A DNA stretch of 7,289 nucleotides. Origin: Chryseobacterium gleum (GTDB lineage: Bacteria; Bacteroidota; Bacteroidia; Flavobacteriales_D; Sanyastnellaceae). Below are positions 1 through 6,725 of the stretch, piece after piece; the stretch's first letter is position 1; each line of letters opens with the position of its first letter. Under the pieces are notes generated by a model. The model was given only the letters and a program-made list of their open reading frames with translations, ran no database searches and was not told the DNA's origin. The translations under genes and the position numbers were made by a program. The DNA is taken from NCBI GenBank assembly GCA_945878835.1, contig CAMCUG010000071.1, positions 1 through 7,289 on the forward strand, written 5' to 3'.

Positions 1-1
1 T

Positions 2-1351
2 TACACGATTAATATGGCTCCAGCAGATATTCGAAAAGAAGGAACGGCTTATGACTTGCCGCTCGCACTGGGTCTTTTAGCAGCAACGGAACAAATTCCA
101 AACGAAGCTCTTTCGAAATATATCATCATGGGTGAGCTCTCGTTGGACGGAAGTATTCGTCCGATTAGAGGTGTTCTGCCCATGGCCATTCAAGCGAAGC
201 GCGATGGCTTTGAAGGAATCATTGTCCCCATTGAAAACGCGCCGGAATGTTCGGTGGTAGATGGATTGAAAATTTATGGTTCGCCCTGCATTTTAGACGT
301 CGTAAATTTTTTCAAGGGTGAAGGAAAGTTGGAAGAATTTCCATTCGAGAAAGAAAAATTTCAGTCGTTGCAGACGCAACATTTTGCGTTGGATTTTACC
401 GATGTGAAAGGACAAGAAAACATTAAACGGGCGTTTGAAATAGCTGCTTCAGGCGGACACAATCTTATTCTCATTGGTCCGCCAGGCGCGGGAAAGACGA
501 TGTTGGCGAAGCGTCTTCCGTCTATACTTCCACCGTTGTCTTTGGACGAAGCGTTGGAGACCACGAAGATTCATAGCGTTGCAGGAAGATTGAAAAAACA
601 CGATGCGTTAATTGTGAATCGTCCGTTTAGAAGTCCCCATCACACTATATCTGACGTCGCGCTCGTCGGGGGCGGATCTTACCCTCAGCCGGGTGAAATT
701 TCGTTGGCGCACAACGGTGTTTTATTCTTGGATGAATTGCCTGAATTCAAACGTTCGGTGTTGGAAGTTATGCGTCAACCGTTGGAAGATCGGAACGTCA
801 CCATTTCACGAAGCAAGTTCAGTGTTGAGTATCCAGCGAGTTTTATGTTGGTAGCCTCTATGAATCCCTGTCCGTGTGGCTATTTTAATCATCCTGAGAA
901 AGAATGCACGTGTGGATCGGGCGTTGTGCAGCGCTATTTGAGCAAGGTCAGTGGACCGTTGTTAGACCGTATTGATTTGCATGTTGAAGTGACGCCGGTT
1001 CCGTTCGCGCGTTTGCATGAGCAGCGCTCGGGTGAACCGAGTGTGGGTATTCGCGAGCGTGTTACTCGCGCAAGAGATTTACAGTCGGAGAGATTCAATG
1101 AGAGTAAAACGAATTACAACGCGCAAATGAATACGCAGGAGTTGAAGTCGCATTGCGCCTTAGACGAAGCCAGTTCAGAGTTGTTGAAGTTGGCCATGAA
1201 TAAACTTCAGCTTTCCGCCAGAGCCTATGAACGTATCTTGAAAGTTGCACGCACCATTGCCGATTTAGCAGCTTCAGAAAAAATTCAAAGCGAACATATA
1301 TCCGAAGCCATTCAGTATAGAAGTTTAGATCGAGAGAATTGGGGTGGGTGA
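2..1351 (+). CDS. comM: YifB/ComM-family Mg-chelatase-like AAA+ ATPase, 5' truncated by window edge
   Basis: ComM/YifB proteins are hexameric AAA+ motors; ComM acts as a branch-migration helicase during natural transformation, while the role of YifB in many bacteria is unclear. The reading frame is open to the left edge, and the residues before the first ATG (YTIN) continue the family's usual ITIN-APADIRKEG segment, so the ATG at 14 is internal. About 60 N-terminal residues of a roughly 510-residue protein are missing. Counting from the ATG at 14: the rest of the Lon-like ChlI domain covers about 1-100; Walker A is GPPGAGKT at 155-162; the RPFRSPHHT segment is at 203-211; Walker B is VLFLDEL at 236-242; two cysteine pairs (C286/C288, C298/C300) form a CPCG...CTCG motif; an arginine-containing LLDRIDLHVEV lies at 316-326; the Mg_chelatase_C helical domain, with LSARAYERILKVARTIADL, covers about 345-438. 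All ATPase motifs are intact. The next gene starts 20 bases downstream on the same strand with no visible terminator between. Confidence 0.95.
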   Translation, partial: YTINMAPADIRKEGTAYDLPLALGLLAATEQIPNEALSKYIIMGELSLDGSIRPIRGVLPMAIQAKRDGFEGIIVPIENAPECSVVDGLKIYGSPCILDVVNFFKGEGKLEEFPFEKEKFQSLQTQHFALDFTDVKGQENIKRAFEIAASGGHNLILIGPPGAGKTMLAKRLPSILPPLSLDEALETTKIHSVAGRLKKHDALIVNRPFRSPHHTISDVALVGGGSYPQPGEISLAHNGVLFLDELPEFKRSVLEVMRQPLEDRNVTISRSKFSVEYPASFMLVASMNPCPCGYFNHPEKECTCGSGVVQRYLSKVSGPLLDRIDLHVEVTPVPFARLHEQRSGEPSVGIRERVTRARDLQSERFNESKTNYNAQMNTQELKSHCALDEASSELLKLAMNKLQLSARAYERILKVARTIADLAASEKIQSEHISEAIQYRSLDRENWGG

Positions 1352-1367
1352 AAATTCCCTATTTTTA
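1339..1367 (+). promoter_or_regulatory. Possible Bacteroidota-type promoter upstream of the secreted propeller gene
   Basis: A TTG at 1339-1341 and TATTTTTA at 1360-1367 are separated by 18 bases. This resembles the Flavobacteriia consensus TTG-N17-23-TAnnTTTG with one mismatch, in the last base. The box ends four bases before the ATG at 1372 and lies over the 3' end of the ComM-like gene. The region is AT-rich, so a chance match is likely enough. The gene could equally be read from an upstream promoter. Confidence 0.25.
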
Positions 1368-1371
1368 TTCC

Positions 1372-4300
1372 ATGAAAAGACTCGTACTCCTTTTTGTTTT
1401 TGCTTCACAATTGTTCATGGCGAATGCGCAAGTTCACTTCGCAAAGAATTTTCAAAACGATCCGAAGTTACCTGAATGGGCGAAGCTCATGTATGACGAT
1501 AGCACCGACCCAATGGTTGTGAAAGCCGCGTATGAAGCGTATTTCAGCGAGCACACTTTCGAGAAGACCGTTCATACGCAATACTACAAACGCTGGGTAA
1601 GCACCAACCAAGCACGGTTTTTTTCAGATCGAAATGAAACGGTGAATTCAGAAGATCGCGGAAGCGGCATCTGGAATTACTGCGGACCGAAAGTACATTT
1701 CACATCCGATGGAAACTTGACTCCGATTAGCGAACATGCCAACGTTTATTGTCACGATAGAAGCGCCGTGGATAATAACACACTCTACTGCGGGACGGAG
1801 TCAGGCGGCGTATACAAAAGCACTGATGCTGGAACTACTTGGGAATTCGTGACAAAGAATTTAATTATCGGAGGAGTGAGCGCTGTACGATGTCACCCTA
1901 CTGATTTAAACACTGTTCTTTTCAGCGGAAACAATGAAATTTACAGATCCATTGACGGTGGCGTTACTTGGAATATCATTGGTGGTTCTTCCTTTGAGGC
2001 CCTAAACATAAACGTTTGGGAGTTTCAATTTCACCCCCTTCAACCCAACATTGTATTTGCTGCAACGAATCTAGGTTTGTACAGATCTACCGATACTGGT
2101 GATACCTGGACCGAAATACTTCCGAATGAATGCATGACCGTTTCATTCAAACCGAATGATTATTCGGTTGTGTACACTGTTCATTTTGAACCTACAATCG
2201 GAATTGCTAAATTCTACAAAAGCACCGACACTGGACTGACGTTCGCGATGAGCGATAACGGTTGGTTTACAGAGAACTCGGGTTTTACAAATGTTGAATT
2301 GTCCGGTGGACATATGGCAGTAACCGAAGCTGATCCGAATAGAATTTATGTCGCATTAGCGGGTTACGGAACCTACAACACCAATGTTGAATTGAACGGT
2401 TGGATTGGCTTGTACGTGAGTTACGACGGAGGCGATTCTTGGGTGAATAATCACGGAACCATTGGTACACCTTACAATGTGGATACTCATCCAAACCTCA
2501 TGAACTTCTCTGCCGACGACGGAACATACACCCAAATTCACTACAACACCACCTTGGTGGCTTCCCAGATAAATCCAGACAAAGTTTTAATCGGAGGACT
2601 GAATGTTTGGCTCACTGAAGATGCGGGAGCAACGTTCAGTGGTGTGGCCGGATACATTGGCGGACTTCCGAATTACCACGTGGATCAACAGGAATTCAGA
2701 ATTTACAAAGACAGTCCAACTACCGAAACCATCTGGTGCAGCAACGACGGAGGGATAAATATTTCAACGGATTTTATGCAAACCTTCGACGCGAAGAACT
2801 ACGGCATTATGGCTGTTAATCTTTGGGGATATGATCAAGGATGGAATGAAGACATTATGGTAGGCGGACGTTACCACAACGGTAATATGGGCTATTACGA
2901 AGCTTACGGGTCGGGCAATTTCTTGGCGCTAGGTGGTGGTGAAGCAGCGACGGGATATGTGAATTATTCAGACGAGAATAAAGTAAGTTTTTCTGATATT
3001 GGAGGAAGGGTCTTGCCTGATGCGTTGACGGGAAATCCGACTGGATTCAATGTGAGTTTGTTTCCGAATGAGAGCTATTGGTTTAACGAGAGTTCGCGCA
3101 TTCTTTTCGATTCGCATTACTTCAATGTGGCTTGGTTGGGTAAAGAGAATAAAATTTACAAGAGTATCAACGGTGGTCAGTCGTGGTCACTTCAATATAC
3201 ATTCGGAACGACAACAACGAATAACGTTATTTGGATTGAACAGTCATACACCAATGCCGACGTGCTTTATGCGCAGCAGCGAATAAGCGGTACTATGAAG
3301 CTTTGGCGTACGTTGGATGGAGGCGTTACTTGGAATCAGGTTGCTTTGCCGTTGAATCAAAACAACATGGTGTTCACGTTAGGCAATACACCGGAAGAGT
3401 TTTGGTTGGGATATACCAATGCCAACAATTCGCAAAAGGTTTATTACACGAACGATGGTGGAGCGAATTATCAGAACTGGTCTGGAACTGCCATTGGCTC
3501 TGATCGAATCTGGTCTGTTTGCGCGCAATTGGGTACGAACGCTGGGGTGTATATTGCTTTGTTGCATGGAAGAGTTCTTTACCGAAATGCAAGTATGACC
3601 GAATGGATGGAATACAGCAGCGGACTTCCAGCGGGCACGGAGCCGATTCGAATAGTTCCGTTTTATAGAGACAATGAATTACGTTTAGCAACATGGAATT
3701 TGGGAGTTTACGAAGCGCCACTTTTTGAGGCGTCTTCGTTGTTGGTCGATTTCGCCGGTGAACGTGGTACGTATGTTTGTCCGGGTGAAACCATTCACTT
3801 CGTAGACCACAGCGTGGCTTCAGCCAATGCAACTTACCTCTGGAGTTTCCCAGGTGCAACGCCCTCAACGAGCACAGAAAAATATCCGACTGTTGTATAC
3901 GGTGCAGCTGGCGTATTTGATGTAACCTTGGAAGTGACAGATAACGGACTTACAGCGTCAAAAACAAAACAGGCTTATGTACAGTCTACATTGCCGAATA
4001 ACGAGTGTGTTTATGAGACATTCGACAGTGGCGCTATACCAACCGAATGGACGTTCGGTCATAGCACTGGAGGTGGCGATGTCTTCTCAATTAGTGATGC
4101 ATGCAGTGCGAATGGTTTCGGAACTCACTCAATTACCTTCCCGAATTACTGGGTAGATGTCGTTGGTAATAGAGATGAGCTCATTCTAGAAAAGCAAATT
4201 ACTTTTTGGAGCGGAGGTACGTGGGTAATTGATTTCGATGTGGCTTATGCAGAATACGGCGGTCAATACACAGATACATTGGCTGTATTATTAAGCTTGG

Positions 4301-4785
4301 ATTGTGGTGATACATGGATAGAGATGTTTGTGAAGGGTGGACAGGAGTTAGCGACTGCACCGAACACTTCAGACTTTTTTATTCCAACTTCCGATCAATG
4401 GCGCCCTGAGGAAATTTTCCTTCAGCAATATGTACAGGTAGATGACGAGGTTCTTATAGCGTTTCAAAACAGAGGACATTGGGGGAATAATTTTTACATC
4501 GACAATGTCTCAGTGTGCACGATTAATTCGGTTGAAGAAAACGTATTAGAGGATACAAAGTTTTTCCCGAATCCGACATCGAACACTAGCACACTCTCAT
4601 TCAATCGAGCTGTGGAAATTGAAAAGATTATCGTAACCGATTTAGCAGGAAGAATTCAAAATGTTCCTTCAACCAAGACTTCGAATCAAATCGATTTTAA
4701 TTTCAGTTCGTTAGCGAATGGCGTTTATGTGATTCAGGTTGAAACGAATTTCGGAACGGTCGTGAAGCGCTTGGAGAAACTTTAA
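1372..4785 (+). CDS. Secreted Asp-box (BNR/VPS10-like) propeller protein with PKD domain and T9SS type A sorting domain
   Basis: Predicted 1137-residue secreted or surface-attached protein; its ligand or substrate is unknown. Residues 1-19 are a Sec signal peptide (hydrophobic core LVLLFVFA, likely cut at ANA|Q, leaving an N-terminal Gln). Asp-box motifs of the S/T-x-D-x-G-x-x-W/F type occur at 150-157, 193-200, 239-246, 284-291, 350-357, 415-422 and 647-654. Degenerate copies are at 457-464, 598-605 and 693-700. This suggests one or two beta-propellers spanning about 125-785. A PKD-like domain covers about 790-870 (YLWSFPGATP at 822-831). A MAM-like jelly-roll covers about 878-1049 (ETFDSGAIPTEWTF to FYIDNVSVC). 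Residues 1063-1137 are a T9SS type A sorting domain (FFPNPTSN, then DLAGR, LANGVYVIQV, VKRLEKL). No catalytic residues could be assigned. The ATG at 1372 is preferred over an in-frame TTG at 1339 because the signal peptide begins there and the TTG would overlap the upstream gene. Asp-box proteins include sialidases, but no RIP motif or Arg triad is evident. Confidence 0.93.
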   Translation: MKRLVLLFVFASQLFMANAQVHFAKNFQNDPKLPEWAKLMYDDSTDPMVVKAAYEAYFSEHTFEKTVHTQYYKRWVSTNQARFFSDRNETVNSEDRGSGIWNYCGPKVHFTSDGNLTPISEHANVYCHDRSAVDNNTLYCGTESGGVYKSTDAGTTWEFVTKNLIIGGVSAVRCHPTDLNTVLFSGNNEIYRSIDGGVTWNIIGGSSFEALNINVWEFQFHPLQPNIVFAATNLGLYRSTDTGDTWTEILPNECMTVSFKPNDYSVVYTVHFEPTIGIAKFYKSTDTGLTFAMSDNGWFTENSGFTNVELSGGHMAVTEADPNRIYVALAGYGTYNTNVELNGWIGLYVSYDGGDSWVNNHGTIGTPYNVDTHPNLMNFSADDGTYTQIHYNTTLVASQINPDKVLIGGLNVWLTEDAGATFSGVAGYIGGLPNYHVDQQEFRIYKDSPTTETIWCSNDGGINISTDFMQTFDAKNYGIMAVNLWGYDQGWNEDIMVGGRYHNGNMGYYEAYGSGNFLALGGGEAATGYVNYSDENKVSFSDIGGRVLPDALTGNPTGFNVSLFPNESYWFNESSRILFDSHYFNVAWLGKENKIYKSINGGQSWSLQYTFGTTTTNNVIWIEQSYTNADVLYAQQRISGTMKLWRTLDGGVTWNQVALPLNQNNMVFTLGNTPEEFWLGYTNANNSQKVYYTNDGGANYQNWSGTAIGSDRIWSVCAQLGTNAGVYIALLHGRVLYRNASMTEWMEYSSGLPAGTEPIRIVPFYRDNELRLATWNLGVYEAPLFEASSLLVDFAGERGTYVCPGETIHFVDHSVASANATYLWSFPGATPSTSTEKYPTVVYGAAGVFDVTLEVTDNGLTASKTKQAYVQSTLPNNECVYETFDSGAIPTEWTFGHSTGGGDVFSISDACSANGFGTHSITFPNYWVDVVGNRDELILEKQITFWSGGTWVIDFDVAYAEYGGQYTDTLAVLLSLDCGDTWIEMFVKGGQELATAPNTSDFFIPTSDQWRPEEIFLQQYVQVDDEVLIAFQNRGHWGNNFYIDNVSVCTINSVEENVLEDTKFFPNPTSNTSTLSFNRAVEIEKIIVTDLAGRIQNVPSTKTSNQIDFNFSSLANGVYVIQVETNFGTVVKRLEKL

Positions 4786-5813
4786 TGAAAGGCAGGATTA
4801 TTCACAAACTCCATATCCGTCAACGTTTTCAAGAAGGCAACAAGGTCATCCATTTCTTGCTGAGTCATTCTTCCCTTTACCGCGAAAGATAAGTTGGGAT
4901 CGAGGTTAGCGCTGTAGCGGAAGCCCGTGTTGTAATGCTGAACACATTCCAACAAGGTTTGAAATCTTCCGTCGTGCATAAACGGAGCCGTCAATTCAAC
5001 ATTCCGAAGTGACGGTGTTTTAAATTTCCCCCGATCTCCTTGATTCAACGTAATCAGATAACGACCTTCATCTAAAGGTATGCTGTCTAGCCCCGTATTT
5101 CGAAATTCGAAATCGCTGAAGGTAGATCCCAAAGAATGGCAGTGCGAACAATCGCCTTTTTCCATATCTGTAAAAAGAGACAATCCGTTAAGCTCTTGCG
5201 AGGAAAGAAAAGTTTCTCCGCGCATATACTGATCGTATTTTGAATTGCCTGAAATAAGCGTTCGCTCGAATTGCGCAATCGCCCGCATGATGTTTTGAGA
5301 AGAAGCTTCCGCACTGCCGAAAGCAGCCTTGAATAGTTCTGGATATTCCGTATGTGCATTCAATTTAGCAACAACGTTCGCTAGGGTTTCGTGCATTTCA
5401 ATGGGATTGGTAATCGGCCCTATGACTTGACTTTCCAATCCGTTCGCGCCACCGTCCCAAAAGAACTTCGTTTGCCATCCGAGGTTAATGAGCGGCATAG
5501 CGTTTCTATTTCCTTCAATGCCGTCTATGCCTGTACTATACTGAGTCGTTTCTGAAAATCCATTCTCTTGAACGTGACAACTCGCGCAGCTTTGCGTGTT
5601 ATTCGCAGAAAGAATAGGGTCGTAAAACAAACGTTTTCCAAGAGCGACACCTTCAACCGTTAGCGGATTGTTAGATGGAATATTCATAGGAGGTAACCCT
5701 TGCGGAATAACAAGCGTATAGGGCGTTGCAGCAGGTATCTCATCTTCGCCTTTGTCGCAAGCGACAAATAGAATCGGAACAAGAAAAAGGATTGCTACAA
5801 TTATTTTTTTCAT
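4782..5813 (-). CDS. mbnH: Diheme cytochrome c peroxidase family lipoprotein, MauG/MbnH-like
   Basis: A 343-residue diheme enzyme, a normal length for the bacterial cytochrome c peroxidase/MauG family, anchored as a lipoprotein. Residues 1-18 are a lipoprotein signal (MKKIIVAILFLVPILF) with lipobox FVAC and lipidated C19. Heme-binding motifs are CASCH (76-80) and CSHCH (222-226). W119, Q129, P133 and E139 lie in FFWDGG...QVIGPITNPIEM. Their spacing matches Trp93, Gln103, Pro107 and Glu113 of MauG as I recall that numbering. The C-terminal half has TPSLRNVELTAPFMHDGRF (266-284) and ends with DLVAFLKTLTD. The axial ligand of the second heme is not obvious: a Met or Tyr is expected in the 295-316 region, where only Y300 and M316 occur, and M279 lies in APFMHDG. 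The ATG at 5813 overlaps the stop of the upstream MbnP-like gene as ATGA, which implies translational coupling and suggests that MbnP is the substrate. A start at 5882 was rejected because it would put 23 residues before the signal peptide. A general H2O2-detoxifying peroxidase is the alternative role. Confidence 0.92.
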   Translation of the reverse strand: MKKIIVAILFLVPILFVACDKGEDEIPAATPYTLVIPQGLPPMNIPSNNPLTVEGVALGKRLFYDPILSANNTQSCASCHVQENGFSETTQYSTGIDGIEGNRNAMPLINLGWQTKFFWDGGANGLESQVIGPITNPIEMHETLANVVAKLNAHTEYPELFKAAFGSAEASSQNIMRAIAQFERTLISGNSKYDQYMRGETFLSSQELNGLSLFTDMEKGDCSHCHSLGSTFSDFEFRNTGLDSIPLDEGRYLITLNQGDRGKFKTPSLRNVELTAPFMHDGRFQTLLECVQHYNTGFRYSANLDPNLSFAVKGRMTQQEMDDLVAFLKTLTDMEFVNNPAFH

Positions 5814-6559
5814 TCTTGTAAGAAGACAAATGCGCTTGCCGAAAATGCGTTTGGAAAATTGGCACGAAGTGCATTGATCCATGGAATATCTGAAGTGGAT
5901 ATACTCTGGTGATTGTTATTCCCTGTAAAGGCTATTGTATTTGGATTGCTGTAAAATTTATTCAAATCGAATTGAAGTTGAATCACAGATGCATTGCGAT
6001 CGACATGAAGATTAAGAGGCAATGAAATCGGAGCTAAAGCGCGATCTGTCCCGTAGTGATAAATAAGCGGTTGTTCGGTTCCAGAGGTGCTAGAAGTAAA
6101 ATTCCCTTCATGCTTGAAGAAGATGTAACCAGTGTTCCAAGTCCAAATCATGCCGTACATCGGATCTAAATCTCCCGCTTGATCTCCTGAATGGTTGTGA
6201 AGAGAATCAACGCCTAAATTGAATTCTAACGCAGTGTAATGTCCATCAGGAATTTCAACATCTCCCAATTCCAAAGAAGAAGGAATCGACTGATCAATGA
6301 GTTCATGTCCGTATAGTTCAATGCGCTCTCCGTTTTCATTTACCAACTTCATGTGTGAAATGTAGTACTTCAGCAGGTATGCATTGTAATCTTCTCCAGC
6401 TCCGTTGGTATAGGTGCTGTCTAAATGGAATTCTTCAGTACCGACGAGGTTGCTTACTGCAACACGCGTGTATGATTTGCATTTTGTTCCGGAGTCTTTA
6501 CGACAAGAAGAAACGACAACAGTACAAACGACAAGAACGAGAAGTCCGAAATTTTTCAT
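5810..6559 (-). CDS. mbnP: MbnP-like copper-binding lipoprotein
   Basis: A 249-residue predicted lipoprotein: signal sequence at 1-18, lipobox VSSC, lipidated C19. I assign it to the MbnP-like family from recalled family features: YYIS at 65-68, GVDSLHNHSG at 116-125, then DLDP and GMIWTWNTGYIFF (136-148), KHEG at 149-152, IYHYG at 166-170, and a C-terminal H217 followed by NALRANFPNAF. Family knowledge: methanotroph MbnP binds copper, and one tryptophan is converted to kynurenine by the diheme partner MbnH. The related MopE/CorA proteins bind copper through His and a kynurenine. Candidate modified residues here are W139 and W141; candidate copper ligands are H121, H123, H150, H168 and H217. 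The gene precedes the diheme peroxidase with an ATGA overlap, the expected partner arrangement. The ATG at 6559 is the only start that gives the lipoprotein signal. No methanobactin or TonB-receptor gene is visible in the window. Copper binding is inferred from the family. Confidence 0.85.
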   Translation of the reverse strand: MKNFGLLVLVVCTVVVSSCRKDSGTKCKSYTRVAVSNLVGTEEFHLDSTYTNGAGEDYNAYLLKYYISHMKLVNENGERIELYGHELIDQSIPSSLELGDVEIPDGHYTALEFNLGVDSLHNHSGDQAGDLDPMYGMIWTWNTGYIFFKHEGNFTSSTSGTEQPLIYHYGTDRALAPISLPLNLHVDRNASVIQLQFDLNKFYSNPNTIAFTGNNNHQSISTSDIPWINALRANFPNAFSASAFVFLQE

Positions 6560-6563
6560 ATAC

Positions 6564-6591
6564 CAAAAATAACTTAAAAAGTCTTCTACAA
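6564..6591 (-). promoter_or_regulatory. Bacteroidota-type promoter for the mbnP-mbnH-like operon
   Basis: On the minus strand, TTG (6591-6589) is followed after 17 bases by TATTTTTG (6571-6564). This is a full match to the Flavobacteriia consensus TTG-N17-23-TAnnTTTG. The box ends only four bases before the ATG at 6559, so transcription would begin at or very near the start codon and give a leaderless or almost leaderless mRNA. No Shine-Dalgarno sequence is seen. The region is AT-rich, so the match could be partly chance. Confidence 0.5.
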
Positions 6592-6626
6592 CTTAATTAT
6601 GTCGAAATTTGCAATTGAAAATCATT

Positions 6627-6699
6627 GCCCCCGTAGTTTAACAGGATAAAACGGCCGTTTCCTAAACAGCTAATCCGTGTTCGAGTCACGGCGGGGGTA
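6627..6699 (+). tRNA. tRNA-Arg(CCU)
   Basis: A cloverleaf can be folded by eye. Acceptor arms are GCCCCCG (6627-6633) and CGGGGGT (6692-6698), with a G-U pair at 1-72 and discriminator A at 6699. The D arm is GTTT/AAAC (6636-6639, 6649-6652) with GG in the loop. The anticodon stem is GCCGT/ACAGC (6654-6658, 6666-6670) around the loop TTCCTAA, with anticodon CCT at 6661-6663, which reads AGG. The variable loop is four bases. The T arm is CCGTG/CACGG around TTCGAGT (6675-6691). CCA is not encoded. One anticodon-stem pair is a C-A mismatch (6656 with 6668), and the G-U at the acceptor end is unusual. Everything else fits a working tRNA. A run of five T follows at 6701-6705 and may end the transcript. 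The gene is divergent from the MbnP-like gene, with 67 bases between them. Confidence 0.9.
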
Positions 6700-6725
6700 C
6701 TTTTTAACAGAATCCTTTTTAACAG
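6700..6725 (+). repeat. 11-bp direct repeat after the tRNA
   Basis: CTTTTTAACAG occurs at 6700-6710 and again at 6715-6725, separated by AATC. The first copy starts one base past the tRNA discriminator base. Both copies contain a T5 run that could aid transcription termination, but neither is preceded by a hairpin other than the tRNA itself. The function is unknown. Confidence 0.7.

Noticed and set aside
1339..1371. Eleven-residue N-terminal extension of the secreted propeller protein from a TTG at 1339
   Set aside because: It would overlap the upstream gene and put polar residues before a good signal peptide that begins at the ATG at 1372.
1960..3336. A sialidase function for the Asp-box protein
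   Set aside because: Asp boxes occur in many non-enzymatic propellers. I see no RIP motif and no convincing Arg triad or Tyr/Glu catalytic pair.
3374..3868. 164-codon open frame on the minus strand inside the secreted propeller gene
   Set aside because: No signal, domain or start context. The product is rich in Arg, His, Ser and Cys, as expected from the antisense of a real gene.
4740..4830. Rho-independent terminator between the convergent genes
   Set aside because: Only the short palindrome AAGCGCTT at 4765-4772 is present, with no loop and no T run after it.
5087..5359. 90-codon minus-strand frame within the peroxidase gene
   Set aside because: Shadow of the heme peroxidase in another frame; no recognisable features.
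5814..5882. Start of the diheme peroxidase at 5882, with a CxxC-bearing 23-residue extension
   Set aside because: The extension overlaps the MbnP-like coding region in another frame and would bury the lipoprotein signal that starts at 5813.
6604..6611. GAAATTTG as a possible -7 box for the tRNA gene
   Set aside because: The first base differs from TAnnTTTG and there is no TTG at the right distance upstream, so I do not call it a promoter.
6355..6618. 87-codon + strand frame opposite the MbnP-like gene and its promoter
   Set aside because: Antisense to a well-supported gene; composition is basic and Cys-rich, with no start context.
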